A DNA stretch of 64,000 nucleotides, from assembly GCF_003096595.1 (NCBI RefSeq), contig NZ_QEKO01000006.1:59796-123795 (forward strand), given 5' to 3'. The DNA comes from Pusillimonas noertemannii (lineage in GTDB: Bacteria; Pseudomonadota; Gammaproteobacteria; Burkholderiales; Burkholderiaceae_B). The notes under the pieces are model-generated. The model had not been told where the DNA came from. It saw only the letters and a program-made list of their open reading frames with translations, and did not search any database. The translations under genes were made by a program, and so were the position numbers. This document shows positions 8,009-16,951 of the stretch, one piece after another (position 1 is the first letter of the stretch; each line of letters opens with the position of its first letter).

Positions 8009-9256
8009 ATGAACACTGCCGCCATCACACCCGAAGCGCCACCCGAAAAATCATTCAGGGACGTATGGCTCATTACCGTGGGCCACGCGTTGACCCACTG
8101 GTACCCGGCCACTTTCTACCTGATCTTGCCTCTGATCGGCGTCGAGCTGGGTCTCAGCTACGGCCAGATCGGCTTCATCATGACCTGCCAGTACATCGCC
8201 GGCGCGTTGTCCAATGTGCCGGGCGGGATGCTGGTCGACACGGTGGGCAAGAAGGGCCTGCTGATGGGCCTGGCCCTGATGTGGGTGGGCGTGCCCTACC
8301 TGCTCATGGGCTTTGCCCACAGCTACCTCATGCTGCTGATCTGCATTTCCATGGTCGGCATAGGCAACAATCTCTGGCATCCCACCGCCATTCCCACGCT
8401 GGCCCAGCGCTATCCCGAAAAGAAGGGCCTGGTGCTGTCGCTGCACGGCATGGGCGGAAACGCGGGCGACGCCATTGCGCCGCTGGTTATCGGCGCCCTG
8501 CTGGTCACCTTCAGCTGGCGCGAGATCGTGGTGATGAACGTGATTCCGGGCGCCATCATGGCGGTGCTCATCCTGGCCAGCATGGGAGCCCTGCGCATGG
8601 GTTCGCGCAAGAAGGCGCGCGCGGTTCCCGAAGAATCCAGCCAAAGCCTCAAGGAGTACGGCTCGGGCTTCAAGAGCCTGGTGCGCAATCGCATCATGAT
8701 CCTGCTTGCGGTCAGCTCGGCCTTCCGCTCCATGACCCAGACCACCCTGCTTACCTTCCTGCCCGTCTACCTGGCGCACCAGATGGGCTATTCGCCCTTC
8801 TGGGTGGGCGCCTGCCTGTTCACGCTGCAGGCCGCGGGCTTCCTGGCCGCGCCGGTGGCGGGGCACCTGTCCGACAAAATGGGCCGCCGCCGCATCGTCA
8901 TGAGCAGCATGGGCATGACGGCGGTGGTGTTGATCTTCATGGTGCTGGCCGGCCAGTCGAACCTGTTCATCTTCTTCATCGCGCTGCTGGGCTTCTTCCT
9001 GTATGCGATACGGCCCGTGCTGCAAGCCTGGCTGCTCGACGCCACGCCCAAGAACATGGGCGGCACCAGCATCGGCTTTCTTTTCGGCACCCAGGCGGTG
9101 GGCTCCTCCATAGGACCGGTTCTGGGCGGCCTCATCGCCGACACCTATGGGCTGATGGCCACCTTCACCTTCCTGGCCTTCACCATCGTGGTGGCCAACC
9201 TGTTCATCTTCTTCGTGCCGGTGCCCGAGCGCGGCCGGGGCGCGGCGGCCCAATGA
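8009..9256 (+). CDS. Major facilitator superfamily transporter
   Basis: A 415-residue inner-membrane carrier with about 12 hydrophobic segments. The conserved loop between segments 2 and 3 is visible as GGMLVDTVGKKGLLMG, and its second-half copy as GHLSDKMGRRRIVMSS. The N-terminal VGHALTHWYPATFY and overall layout resemble the FSR-like branch, which includes efflux and uptake carriers. It probably exchanges a small molecule with protons. It lies downstream of a binding-protein gene and overlaps the next gene by 4 bp (ATGA), so the two are translationally coupled. Whether it imports the cluster's substrate or exports a product cannot be decided. Confidence 0.85.
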   Translation: MNTAAITPEAPPEKSFRDVWLITVGHALTHWYPATFYLILPLIGVELGLSYGQIGFIMTCQYIAGALSNVPGGMLVDTVGKKGLLMGLALMWVGVPYLLMGFAHSYLMLLICISMVGIGNNLWHPTAIPTLAQRYPEKKGLVLSLHGMGGNAGDAIAPLVIGALLVTFSWREIVVMNVIPGAIMAVLILASMGALRMGSRKKARAVPEESSQSLKEYGSGFKSLVRNRIMILLAVSSAFRSMTQTTLLTFLPVYLAHQMGYSPFWVGACLFTLQAAGFLAAPVAGHLSDKMGRRRIVMSSMGMTAVVLIFMVLAGQSNLFIFFIALLGFFLYAIRPVLQAWLLDATPKNMGGTSIGFLFGTQAVGSSIGPVLGGLIADTYGLMATFTFLAFTIVVANLFIFFVPVPERGRGAAAQ

Positions 9257-9714
9257 GCAAGCGGGCGCCGCTGCTGCGGCGCAGGCCGGGCAGTTCTACC
9301 CTGACCTTTCTGGTCTACCCCGTGGCGGTGCTGGCTTTCGAACTGGCGCTGCATGGCGGGCGGCCCGAATTCAGCCCCTGGTACCTGCTTCTGATGGTCT
9401 GGGGCTACGCGCAATACCGCCTGTGCGGGCGCTACCGCATCCGGCTCGGGGGCGGCGGGCCGGGCATGGACACTCCGCCCGACCGCCTGGTTACCACGGG
9501 GCCCTTCGCCTTCAGCCGCAATCCCATGTACATGGGCCACATCATTTTTCTGGCGGGCCTGGCCCTTGCACTGCATTCCTGGCTGGCCGCGGCCCTGGCG
9601 CTGGCGACGGTGCTGCGTTTCAACAGCCGCATCCGGCGTGACGAGTCCCGCCTGGTCGAGCGCTTCGGCGAACCCTACGCCGTGTACATGACGAAGGTGC
9701 GCCGCTGGATCTGA
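9253..9714 (+). CDS. Isoprenylcysteine carboxyl methyltransferase-like membrane protein
   Basis: A 153-residue membrane protein of the ICMT/phospholipid methyltransferase fold. The diagnostic segment is visible as DRLVTTGPFAFSRNPMYMGH (about residues 76-95), followed by a hydrophobic stretch and RDESRLVERFGEPYAVY near the C-terminus, the S-adenosylmethionine-binding part. The ATG overlaps the MFS stop. Bacterial members often have no known substrate. Convergent with lipB, 92 bp away. Confidence 0.8.
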   Translation: MSKRAPLLRRRPGSSTLTFLVYPVAVLAFELALHGGRPEFSPWYLLLMVWGYAQYRLCGRYRIRLGGGGPGMDTPPDRLVTTGPFAFSRNPMYMGHIIFLAGLALALHSWLAAALALATVLRFNSRIRRDESRLVERFGEPYAVYMTKVRRWI

Positions 9715-9806
9715 CCGCACTGCCGGATAGGTGCGGCGGGCCCTACACACATGGCGATGCCGTTCTATGAGCCAGGCGATTCAAGCTTAAGCCGGAGCCG
9801 GCCGTG

Positions 9807-10472
9807 TCAGCCTTGCGGCGCACGCTGCAGCTGTTCGGCCAGGCGCCGGGCCAGTTCTTCGCCGACTTCCTGCACAGTGGCCGCCACGCCCTGTTCGGCC
9901 AGGTCGGTGGTGCGCAGGCCCTCGTAGCCGCAGGGATTGATGCCCAGAAAGGGGGAGAGGTCCATGTCGACGTTCAGCGCGATGCCGTGATAGGCGCAGC
10001 CATTGCGCACCTTGATGCCCAGGGCTGCGATCTTGGCCAATTCGCCGGCATCGGCTTCGCCGGAATAGGCGGCCTTGCCCACCGGCACGTAGACCCCCGG
10101 CGCGCCGGGCTTGCGGCAGGCGCCCGCCAGGCCAAGGTCGCGCAGCAGCTCGATGACCACGTCCTCGAGCAGGGCGACGTATTCTTTGACATACATGCCG
10201 GCGCGGCGCAGGTCGACCAGGCAGTAGGCCACCACCTGGCCCGGCCCATGGTAGGTGACCTGGCCGCCCCGGTTGGAACGCAGCACCGGGATGGCGCCGC
10301 TATTGAGTATGTGTTCGGGCTTGCCGGCCTGGCCCAGGGTATAGACGGCTGCGTGCTCGACCAGCCAGATCTCGTCCGGCGTGTCGGGGCCCCGGCCTTC
10401 GGTGTAGTCTTGCATGGCCTGCCACACCTCGGGATAGGGCGCCGGGCGGGGCAGCCATTTTACGGCGATCAT
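9807..10472 (-). CDS. lipB: Octanoyl-[acyl-carrier-protein]:protein octanoyltransferase
   Basis: A 221-residue cytoplasmic enzyme that moves octanoate from acyl carrier protein to lipoyl domains, the first step of lipoate synthesis. The family signature [16 protein letters not shown] is at 68-83. The catalytic Lys is K147 in [10 protein letters not shown] and the catalytic Cys is C159 in [11 protein letters not shown]. The frame extends upstream, but the ATG at 10472 overlaps the stop of the DUF493 gene (ATGA), which fixes the start. It ends a dacC-dat-DUF493-lipB series. lipA, usually next to it, is about 12 kb away on the other strand. Confidence 0.95.
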   Translation of the reverse strand: MIAVKWLPRPAPYPEVWQAMQDYTEGRGPDTPDEIWLVEHAAVYTLGQAGKPEHILNSGAIPVLRSNRGGQVTYHGPGQVVAYCLVDLRRAGMYVKEYVALLEDVVIELLRDLGLAGACRKPGAPGVYVPVGKAAYSGEADAGELAKIAALGIKVRNGCAYHGIALNVDMDLSPFLGINPCGYEGLRTTDLAEQGVAATVQEVGEELARRLAEQLQRAPQG

Positions 10473-10759
10473 TACAGCACTATCGAAACCATCGGATGGC
10501 CGTGCAGGGCGCGGTACAGATCGTCGAGCTGCTCGCGCGAGGTGGCGCGCACCGTGAACGTAAGGCCTATGTAGTTGCCCTGCTTGCTGGCACGCATCTC
10601 GACCGTGGCGGGGTCGAAGCCGGGGTCGAAGCGCAGCACCACTTCGGTCAGGCGCTGGGCCAGCTCGGGGTGGCTCTTGCCCATGACCTTGATGGGAAAG
10701 TCGCTGGGATACTCGATAAGCGAGTCTTCGGGCGGAATGGGGGGCGGTGTGGTGGCCAT
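10472..10759 (-). CDS. DUF493 (YbeD-like) protein
   Basis: A 95-residue cytoplasmic protein with the ferredoxin-like alpha/beta fold of DUF493: [18 protein letters not shown] near the N-terminus, [20 protein letters not shown] in the middle, and [15 protein letters not shown] at the end. In E. coli YbeD lies between dacA and lipB, and the same order is kept here, which points to a conserved link with lipoate or cell-wall genes that is not understood. It is 6 bp after dat and overlaps lipB by 4 bp. Confidence 0.9.
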   Translation of the reverse strand: MATTPPPIPPEDSLIEYPSDFPIKVMGKSHPELAQRLTEVVLRFDPGFDPATVEMRASKQGNYIGLTFTVRATSREQLDDLYRALHGHPMVSIVL

Positions 10760-10765
10760 GTCGTT

Positions 10766-11623
10766 TCAACCCAGTATCTGGTCGTAGGCGGCGCGCAGCG
10801 CCGTGTAGATGGGCCCGGGCTTGCCGTTTCCGACGGGTTCCCCGTTGTACTGGACGACGGGCAGCACCTCTTTGGTGGCCGACGAAAGCATGATTTCATC
10901 GGCCTGGGCCACTTCGGACTGGGAGATGCGGCGCGCTTCGAACGGAATGCCGGCCTGGGCGGCGAGCTCTTCCAGGAAACGATAGCGTATGCCCTCGAGG
11001 ATGAGGTTGTCCAGCGGGGGCGCCAGCAGCACGCCGTCGCGGGCGATCCACACATTGCAGGACGCGCCTTCGGTAAGAAAGCCGTCGCGAAACTGCAGCA
11101 CTTCGTCGACGCCGGCCTGGACGGCCTGCTGCTTGGCCAGCACATTGCCCAGAAGCGAAACCGACTTGATCTCGCAGCGCAGCCAGCGGATGTCCGGCGC
11201 GGAGATGGCGGTAAGGCCCTGTTCGCGCAGCCTTGCATCGGGGCGCGAAAACGGCGAGACCATGCAGAACACCGTGGGCTGCGCGTCCTTGGGAAAGGCG
11301 TGGTCGCGCTTGGCCGGCCCCCGGGTTATCTGCAGGTAGACGGTGAAATGGCTGTGAGGGCTGCGCGAGGCCATGTCGCGCACCAGGGCGCGCCAGTCGT
11401 CGCGGCTGTAGCCCGGATCGATGCCGATGCTGGCCAGGCTGCGTTCCAGCCGGTCCAGATGCTCTTCCATGCGAAAGGGCTTGCCCTGGTAGAAAGGCAC
11501 GACTTCATAGATGCCGTCGCCAAAGATGAAGCCGCGGTCGAGCACGGATACTTTTGCGTCGGCCAGACGCAGATATTGGCCATTCAGGTAGACGACGCTG
11601 TCGCCGTCGACGTCGGGAATCAT
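10766..11623 (-). CDS. dat: D-amino acid aminotransferase, PLP fold type IV
   Basis: A 285-residue PLP enzyme of the branched-chain/D-alanine aminotransferase fold. It shows [14 protein letters not shown] near residue 28, [14 protein letters not shown] with the PLP-binding Lys in the middle, and [19 protein letters not shown] and [10 protein letters not shown] in the second half. It would interconvert D-alanine and D-glutamate with their 2-oxoacids, feeding peptidoglycan precursors. That matches its position just downstream of the D-Ala-D-Ala carboxypeptidase gene. A branched-chain or 4-amino-4-deoxychorismate lyase role is less likely given the context. Confidence 0.9.
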   Translation of the reverse strand: MIPDVDGDSVVYLNGQYLRLADAKVSVLDRGFIFGDGIYEVVPFYQGKPFRMEEHLDRLERSLASIGIDPGYSRDDWRALVRDMASRSPHSHFTVYLQITRGPAKRDHAFPKDAQPTVFCMVSPFSRPDARLREQGLTAISAPDIRWLRCEIKSVSLLGNVLAKQQAVQAGVDEVLQFRDGFLTEGASCNVWIARDGVLLAPPLDNLILEGIRYRFLEELAAQAGIPFEARRISQSEVAQADEIMLSSATKEVLPVVQYNGEPVGNGKPGPIYTALRAAYDQILG

Positions 11624-11669
11624 GGTGTTAGCCCTGGGCGCGGAAGGGGTTGCGTATTGCCTTGGCCGC

Positions 11670-12899
11670 TTACTGCAGCATGAGGCGGATCTTGTCGTAC
11701 ATGCGGCCGAAGAAGCCGGCCTGGGCCACGTCGTTCATGACGGCCAGGGGTTCTTCGCGCAGCACCTTGCCATCGAGCGAGAGCGACACCGTTCCCACTT
11801 CGCTGCCCTTGGCGAGGGGGGCGATGAGGGGCTGGGTGTAGCGGGCGATGGGCTTGACTTCGGGGCCCTTGCCGCGCGGCACCGTGATCCAGATGGGGGT
11901 GGTCTGGCCGAGGTCGACGGTTTCGGCCTCGCCTTCCCAGACGCGCGCCTGCACGGCCGGCTGGCCCTGGTCGAACAGCTTGATCGTGTCGAAGTTCTGG
12001 TAGCTCCAGTTGAGCAGCTTCAGGCTGGCTTCGGTGCGGGCCGCATCGCTGTCGGCGCCCACCAGCACCGAGACGACGCGGCGGCCGTCGCGCAGCGCGG
12101 TGGAGACCAGGCAGTAGCCGGCCGACGACGTGTGGCCTGTCTTCAGCCCGTCGACCGTGGGATCGGCCCAGAGCAGCCGGTTGCGGTTGGGCTGCTTGAT
12201 CTTGTTGTAGGTGAATTCTTTCTGGCTGTAGTAATGCAGGAACTCGGGAAAGTCGGCGACCAGGTTGGCGGCCAGGGTGGCCAGGTCGCGCACGGTGGTC
12301 ATGTGCTGCGGATCGGGCAGGCCCGGCGAGTTGGTGTAGTGCGTGTTGGCCAGCCCCTGGCGCTGCGCTTCTTCGTTCATGAGGGCGACGAAGGCCGCCT
12401 CGCTGCCCGCCACGGCCTCGGCCAGCGCTACTGTGGCGTCGTTGCCCGACTGCACGATAAGGCCCTGCAGCAATTCGTCGACCGAGACGCGCGAATTGAC
12501 GTTGATGAACATGCGCGAGCCTTCGGTGCGCCATGCTTTCTCGGAGACGGTGACTTCCTGGTCGAGCGACAGCCGGCCGGCCTTGATGGCCTCGAAGACC
12601 ACATAGGCCGACATGAGCTTGGTGAGGGAAGCCGGCTCGACCTGCTGGTCGGGATTGTTGGCGCCGACGATCTGCCCGCTGTTGACGTCCAGGGTAAGCC
12701 AGGCCTTTGCCGGCACAGTAGGCGCCGGTATGGAGGACAGCTCGCTGACCGCGACGACCTGTTCAGCTGCGGAAGCGGTTGCCGGCGCCGGCGCCGAATC
12801 TGCCTGGGCCGACGCGAGCGCGGGGGCGCAGGCCAGTGCGATGCTGAGGGCCAGGTTTCGGGAAACTGCGGTCAATGGACGTAGCGGGGAAAAAGTCAT
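11670..12899 (-). CDS. dacC: D-alanyl-D-alanine carboxypeptidase (penicillin-binding protein 5/6 type)
   Basis: A 409-residue periplasmic serine peptidase that trims the terminal D-Ala from peptidoglycan stem peptides. The signal peptide runs to about residue 32 (ALASAQA). The three active-site motifs are SLTK (in PASLTKLMSAY), SGN (in IVQSGNDATVAL) and KTG (in GLKTGHTSSAG). The C-terminal PBP5-type domain ends in the amphipathic anchor FFGRMYDKIRLMLQ. I chose the ATG at 12899, which gives this signal peptide. The symbol could equally be dacA. Confidence 0.93.
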   Translation of the reverse strand: MTFSPLRPLTAVSRNLALSIALACAPALASAQADSAPAPATASAAEQVVAVSELSSIPAPTVPAKAWLTLDVNSGQIVGANNPDQQVEPASLTKLMSAYVVFEAIKAGRLSLDQEVTVSEKAWRTEGSRMFINVNSRVSVDELLQGLIVQSGNDATVALAEAVAGSEAAFVALMNEEAQRQGLANTHYTNSPGLPDPQHMTTVRDLATLAANLVADFPEFLHYYSQKEFTYNKIKQPNRNRLLWADPTVDGLKTGHTSSAGYCLVSTALRDGRRVVSVLVGADSDAARTEASLKLLNWSYQNFDTIKLFDQGQPAVQARVWEGEAETVDLGQTTPIWITVPRGKGPEVKPIARYTQPLIAPLAKGSEVGTVSLSLDGKVLREEPLAVMNDVAQAGFFGRMYDKIRLMLQ

Positions 12900-13011
12900 T
12901 GATAGTCGTGTGCCATGAAAATATTTGTCAAACCGGGATTGCGCATCGCGCTCCATTATAGGCAGGAGCCGGTGTCCCGGAACCCTTTCGGCCGCCCCTG
13001 GGGGCCCATCG

Positions 13012-13647
13012 TCATGGGACGGACAGCCGTTGCTGCACGAGCCGGCGCAATACCAGAAGCTTGCCATGGAAAAAATGGGAGGCGTCTGGAATGACCACCA
13101 TGGGCAATTGGTGCTGCCGGGCGAAACCCATGGCTTCGTCCAGCGGCACGACTTCGTCGGTTTCGCCGTGGATGAGCAGCGTGTCGTCCGGCAATGCGAT
13201 GTCGCGGAAGGTGAAGCGCTGCGCCGCCGTGCCGGCCAGGATGACGGCCCGTGGACGATGCCCTTGCAGGCCCGAATACAGCTGCGCTGCGACCGCCGTG
13301 CCGAACGAGAAGCCGCCCAGCACCCAGGGGCCGGCGGCGACATCGGCATGGCGCAGGGCGAACTGCTCGACCAGTGCCTGCATGTCGGCTGTTTCGCCCT
13401 TTGCATTGTCGAACTCGCCATTGGACGCCCCGACACCGCGAAAGTTCGGCCGCAGCGCGGCAAGGCCGTGCTGCACGCAGCAGCGGGCGATGGTGGTGAC
13501 CACCTTGTTGTCGCGCGCGCCGCCGTGCAGGGGATGCGGATGCAGCACGAGCGCCCAGCCGGTCGGCGGGCCCTCGGGCCAGTCTATGGCACAGTCGATG
13601 TCTCCGGCCAGGCCGTCGAAAGTGGTGTGTTCGGTGCGTGCTGACAT
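13012..13647 (-). CDS. Alpha/beta hydrolase (COG2945-like)
   Basis: A 211-residue alpha/beta hydrolase. It has LHPHPLHGGARDNKVV in the oxyanion region, GGFSFGTAVA as the nucleophile elbow (Ser in GFSFG), DETD-like HGETDEVVPLDEA for the acid, and DASHFFHG for the catalytic His. Proteins of this group are small cytoplasmic hydrolases of unknown substrate. It is divergent from birA; a 9-bp inverted repeat lies between the two starts. Confidence 0.85.
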   Translation of the reverse strand: MSARTEHTTFDGLAGDIDCAIDWPEGPPTGWALVLHPHPLHGGARDNKVVTTIARCCVQHGLAALRPNFRGVGASNGEFDNAKGETADMQALVEQFALRHADVAAGPWVLGGFSFGTAVAAQLYSGLQGHRPRAVILAGTAAQRFTFRDIALPDDTLLIHGETDEVVPLDEAMGFARQHQLPMVVIPDASHFFHGKLLVLRRLVQQRLSVP

Positions 13648-13671
13648 GGTGCTGGAAAAATGACGGACGGA

Positions 13672-13696
13672 ATATTGTAGACCTTCACTACAATAT
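13672..13696. promoter_or_regulatory. Inverted repeat between divergent hydrolase and birA genes
   Basis: ATATTGTAG at 13672-13680 pairs perfectly with CTACAATAT at 13688-13696 across 7 bases. It sits in the 85-118 bp between two divergent starts and could be an operator. No partner is known. Confidence 0.4.
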
Positions 13697-13765
13697 GTCC
13701 TGTCACAGAGCGCCCCGCCGGGCTTATTCGCCTTGAGTTCCACGCCTTCCGCCATCGCGCCGTCC

Positions 13766-14638
13766 ATGCTGCCCCAGCCCTTGCCCCTGGCGAACCGGCT
13801 GCGCGCCGCCCTGCCCGGCTTTCGCCATGTCGACTGGGTCGAGCGCACCGGCTCGACCAACGCCGACCTGCTGCTGATGGCGCGCAACGAAGAGCAGCCG
13901 GCCCGCCCCTGGCTGCTGGGCGCACATTTGCAGGACAGCGGGCGCGGCCGTGCCGGGCGCACCTGGCAGAACCGTCCGGGTGCGAACCTGATGTTTTCCT
14001 GCGCCTTCGATGTCTTCCTTCCCGCCCGCTGGCTGCCGGCCCTGTCGCCGCTGGCGGGGGTGGCCGCCTGCGAGGCGCTGCGCAGCCTGCTCCAGCCTGA
14101 AAGCCGTCCGCTGCTGTCGCTGAAATGGCCCAACGACCTGCAATGGAAGTTCTCCAAGCTGGCCGGGATACTGGTCGAGGCCACCCGCTCGGGAGCCATA
14201 AGGCAGTCCGCCGACCATCACGTGGTGATCATCGGAATGGGGCTGAACCTGCACGACGCCCGGGCCCTCAGCACCTCGCTGAATCGCCTGGTGGCCGACT
14301 GGGCCGAGATACTTTCCTGCGACGAGCACGCCCGGGGCGTCCAGGCACACGACATCGTCGTGGCGCTTGCGCTGGCCTGGTCCAAGGCGCTGGCCCACGT
14401 GGTGCGGAACGGGCTGTCCGACTTTCCTCGGCGCTACGCTGCGGTGGACCACTTGCTGGGCCAGCATCTGCAGGTGGTCGACGGCGGCCGAACCCTTCAT
14501 TCGGGCATTGCGGACGGGGTCGACGAACACGGCCAGCTGCTGGTCCGCACCATGCAGGGCATCATGCCGGTGTCGGTCGGCGAGGTGTCCGTGCGGCCCT
14601 TGCCCGATGACCGCGGCCACACCTTGGCAAAATCATGA
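13766..14638 (+). CDS. birA: Biotin--[acetyl-CoA-carboxylase] ligase, monofunctional
   Basis: A biotin protein ligase of about 290 residues. It forms biotinyl-AMP and transfers biotin to the carrier protein of acetyl-CoA carboxylase. Motifs are ERTGSTNADLL, DSGRGRAGRTWQNRPGANLM (the biotinyl-AMP loop GRGRAGR) and SLKWPNDLQW. There is no N-terminal helix-turn-helix, so unlike the E. coli protein it should not act as a repressor. No clear RBS supports either the ATG at 13766 or the TTG at 13733; I prefer the ATG. It overlaps coaX by 4 bp. Confidence 0.92.
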   Translation: MLPQPLPLANRLRAALPGFRHVDWVERTGSTNADLLLMARNEEQPARPWLLGAHLQDSGRGRAGRTWQNRPGANLMFSCAFDVFLPARWLPALSPLAGVAACEALRSLLQPESRPLLSLKWPNDLQWKFSKLAGILVEATRSGAIRQSADHHVVIIGMGLNLHDARALSTSLNRLVADWAEILSCDEHARGVQAHDIVVALALAWSKALAHVVRNGLSDFPRRYAAVDHLLGQHLQVVDGGRTLHSGIADGVDEHGQLLVRTMQGIMPVSVGEVSVRPLPDDRGHTLAKS

Positions 14639-15555
14639 TTCTTCTCGTTGACGCGGGCAATACGCGCATCAAGCTGGACTGGATGGAAGCCGGAAACGAA
14701 GGCCGGGCGGGACGTTCCATTGCGTTTGCCTTGGCCGAGATTGATGCGGCCCGCGACTGGCTGGACGCGCTGCCGCGGCGGCCGTCCCGCGCGCTGGGCG
14801 TCAACGTGGCGGGCGAGGCGGTGGCGGTCGAGCTGGATTCCCTGTTGGGCCAGCCTGTAAGGTGGGTGAAGGCGGGAGCGCAGGGGCTGGGCGTGCTCAA
14901 TGGCTACCGCGAGCCCGCCCAACTGGGCGCCGACCGCTGGGCGGCCATGCTGGGCCTGGCCTGGCACGAGCGCCGGCGCCGGGCGGCGGCGGGGCATGCC
15001 GGTGGCCGGGCAGACGTTCCGGACAGCCACTCTGCCGCCGCTGGTCAGGCCGGTTCCGCGAAGGATTTGGACACGCGGGCCTGCGCCTTGCTTGCCATCT
15101 TCGGCACGGCCACCACCATTGATACATTGTGTCCTGCGGCGGCCGCAGCGGGGTCCGGCGCCGGCGGCGAGGTCGGCTTCGAGTTTCCGGGCGGGCTCAT
15201 TCTTCCGGGGCCGGCCATGATGCTGTCGTCGCTGTCGTCGGGCACGGCCAATCTTCCGCTGGCCCGGGCCGAGACCGCGCTGTACCCCACGCACACCCAC
15301 CAGGCCATCGCCACGGGCGTGGCGGCGGCCCAGGCGGGGGCGGTGTTGCGTCAATGGCTGGCGGGGCTGGAACAGTGCGGCCAGCCGCCCGAGCTTTATG
15401 TGTCGGGCGGGGGGTGGCCGGCGGTGCGGGATGAAACCCTGCGGCTGCTGGCCCGGGCATGTGCCGGGCTGGGCCTGGCGGAGCAGGCTGTCCATTGGCT
15501 GGATGCACCGGTTCTGGACGGCCTGGCCTGCCTGGCGAGCCAGGCTGAAGAGTAG
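14635..15555 (+). CDS. coaX: Type III pantothenate kinase
   Basis: A 306-residue kinase for the first step of coenzyme A synthesis, ASKHA fold. Residues 1-11 read MILLVDAGNTR, the phosphate-binding loop with the catalytic Asp. LGADRWAAMLG, FGTATTIDTL and FPGGLILPGPAMM follow in the expected order. A low-complexity insertion rich in Ala and Gly (about residues 115-145) makes it longer than the usual 250-260 residues. Start overlaps birA, a common pairing in this group. Confidence 0.92.
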   Translation: MILLVDAGNTRIKLDWMEAGNEGRAGRSIAFALAEIDAARDWLDALPRRPSRALGVNVAGEAVAVELDSLLGQPVRWVKAGAQGLGVLNGYREPAQLGADRWAAMLGLAWHERRRRAAAGHAGGRADVPDSHSAAAGQAGSAKDLDTRACALLAIFGTATTIDTLCPAAAAAGSGAGGEVGFEFPGGLILPGPAMMLSSLSSGTANLPLARAETALYPTHTHQAIATGVAAAQAGAVLRQWLAGLEQCGQPPELYVSGGGWPAVRDETLRLLARACAGLGLAEQAVHWLDAPVLDGLACLASQAEE

Positions 15556-15584
15556 TTGTCCACTATTTTCAAGAGAGCTTCATC

Positions 15585-15761
15585 ATGCGCTTGCTGCTTC
15601 TGCTGATCGTCGTCGTGAACCTTGGGCTGTTCGCCTTCGGCCGGGGCTTTTTCGGCGTTCCGCCCAGCGAGGCGGGGCGCGCGGGGACTTTGTTCTCTCC
15701 GCTCAATGCCGAGCGCGTCGTCCTGGGCGAGCCGGTGCTGTCGGCGCATGACAGGTCCTAG
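15585..15761 (+). CDS. Small membrane-anchored protein resembling the N-terminus of SPOR proteins
   Basis: A 58-residue protein beginning MRLLLLLIVVVNLGLFAFG, a single membrane helix, then a short periplasmic tail with SPLNAERVVLGEP. In related bacteria the gene after coaX often encodes a membrane-anchored SPOR-domain protein with a similar start. Here the frame stops before any SPOR domain, so the domain was lost or never present. It is 29 bp after coaX with GAGAG upstream as a possible RBS. Confidence 0.6.
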   Translation: MRLLLLLIVVVNLGLFAFGRGFFGVPPSEAGRAGTLFSPLNAERVVLGEPVLSAHDRS

Positions 15762-15873
15762 TGTCGTGCGGGGCGGCCATGCCCCGGCGCACGGCCGTGC
15801 GCCGCTGCCTTGGCTGCACGGTTACAATCACAGGCGTTTTTCCCCGAGTTTCTTTTCAATCGACCGCTAAGCT

Positions 15874-16704
15874 ATGAAACCTATTCGCAAAGCTGTATTT
15901 CCCGTGGCGGGAATGGGCACGCGCTTTCTGCCGGCCACCAAGGCCATGCCCAAAGAGATGTTGCCCGTTTTCGACAAGCCGCTGATACAGTACGCGGTCG
16001 AAGAGGCCATCGCGGCCGGGGTCACCGACCTGATCTTCGTCACGGGACGCAACAAGCGCGCCATCGAAGACCATTTCGACAGCGCCCCCGAGCTCGAGGC
16101 CGACCTGGCGGCCAAGAACAAGACCGAGCTGCTGCACGCGGTGCAGAATGTCATTCCCTCGTACGTCAACTGCATCTATACGCGCCAGCCCGCGCCTCTT
16201 GGGCTGGGTCACGCTGTATTGTGCGCGGCGCCCATCGTGGGCAATGAGCCTTTCGTGGTGATTCTGGCCGATGACCTGATCGACGCGCAGACGCCGGTCA
16301 CCCGCCAGCTGGTCGAGGCGGCCCACCAGCAGAACGGCAGTGTGCTGGGCATCAACAATGTCGAGCGCAGCCAGACGAACAAGTATGGGATTATCTCGGG
16401 CCCCCGCATCAATGAGAAGACCAGCCGGGTCGAGGGCATCGTCGAGAAGCCGCTGCCCGAGGATGCGCCCACGACGCTTGCCGTGGTGGGGCGCTATGTG
16501 CTCGAACCCGAGATCTTCGAGCACCTGCGCGAGACCCAGGCGGGCGTGGGCGGAGAGATCCAGCTTACCGACGGCATTGCGGGGCTGCTCAAGGTGAGGG
16601 GCGTGTACGGCTACGAGTACGAAGGCGTCCGCTACGACTGTGGAAGCAAAGAGGGGTTTTATCGGGCCACGCTCGAGCTGGGGCGCAAGTACCACGGGAT
16701 GTAG
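15874..16704 (+). CDS. galU: UTP--glucose-1-phosphate uridylyltransferase
   Basis: A 276-residue cytoplasmic enzyme that makes UDP-glucose for LPS and other glycans. It shows [20 protein letters not shown] (nucleotide-binding loop), [22 protein letters not shown] with the metal-binding Asp, [10 protein letters not shown], and YDCGSKEGF near the C-terminus. Length is normal. Located in an envelope-precursor block with waaA, waaC and galE. Its transcript would run into the palindromic element at 16745. Confidence 0.96.
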   Translation: MKPIRKAVFPVAGMGTRFLPATKAMPKEMLPVFDKPLIQYAVEEAIAAGVTDLIFVTGRNKRAIEDHFDSAPELEADLAAKNKTELLHAVQNVIPSYVNCIYTRQPAPLGLGHAVLCAAPIVGNEPFVVILADDLIDAQTPVTRQLVEAAHQQNGSVLGINNVERSQTNKYGIISGPRINEKTSRVEGIVEKPLPEDAPTTLAVVGRYVLEPEIFEHLRETQAGVGGEIQLTDGIAGLLKVRGVYGYEYEGVRYDCGSKEGFYRATLELGRKYHGM

Positions 16705-16744
16705 AGGTTTCTAGGCCGGCTCGACTGCAGGAGTTCTTTAGCCG

Positions 16745-16950
16745 GACGAGGGACGGCATACCTTTTTGAAGCCGGCACCCTGCGGCCCTTCGGGCTTCCC
16801 GAATTTCTCTTGCTTGGCCGGGCGGCGGCAGAACTCAACCTCAGCGCTTCGCGCTTCGGGATTCGGACAGGCTGTCGCCGAATGCCCCCGCCCAAGCAAG
16901 AGAAATTCGGCGCGGGTGGACGGCTTCAAAAAGGTATGCCGTCCCTCGTC
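16745..16950. repeat. 206-bp palindromic element, copy 1
   Basis: Outer arms at 16745-16773 and 16922-16950 are perfectly complementary over 29 bp; inner arms at 16800-16817 and 16892-16909 over 18 bp. Between them is a small GCCC-TTCG-GGC hairpin on the left side. The central core (about 16820-16883) contains GGCAGAACTCAACCTC, AGCGCTTCGCGCT and GACAGGCTGTCGCCGA. Related elements are at 23394 and 56763. It fills the gap between the convergent genes galU and waaA and could be a two-way terminator, a structured RNA or a non-autonomous mobile element. Confidence 0.9.
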
Positions 16951-16951
16951 C

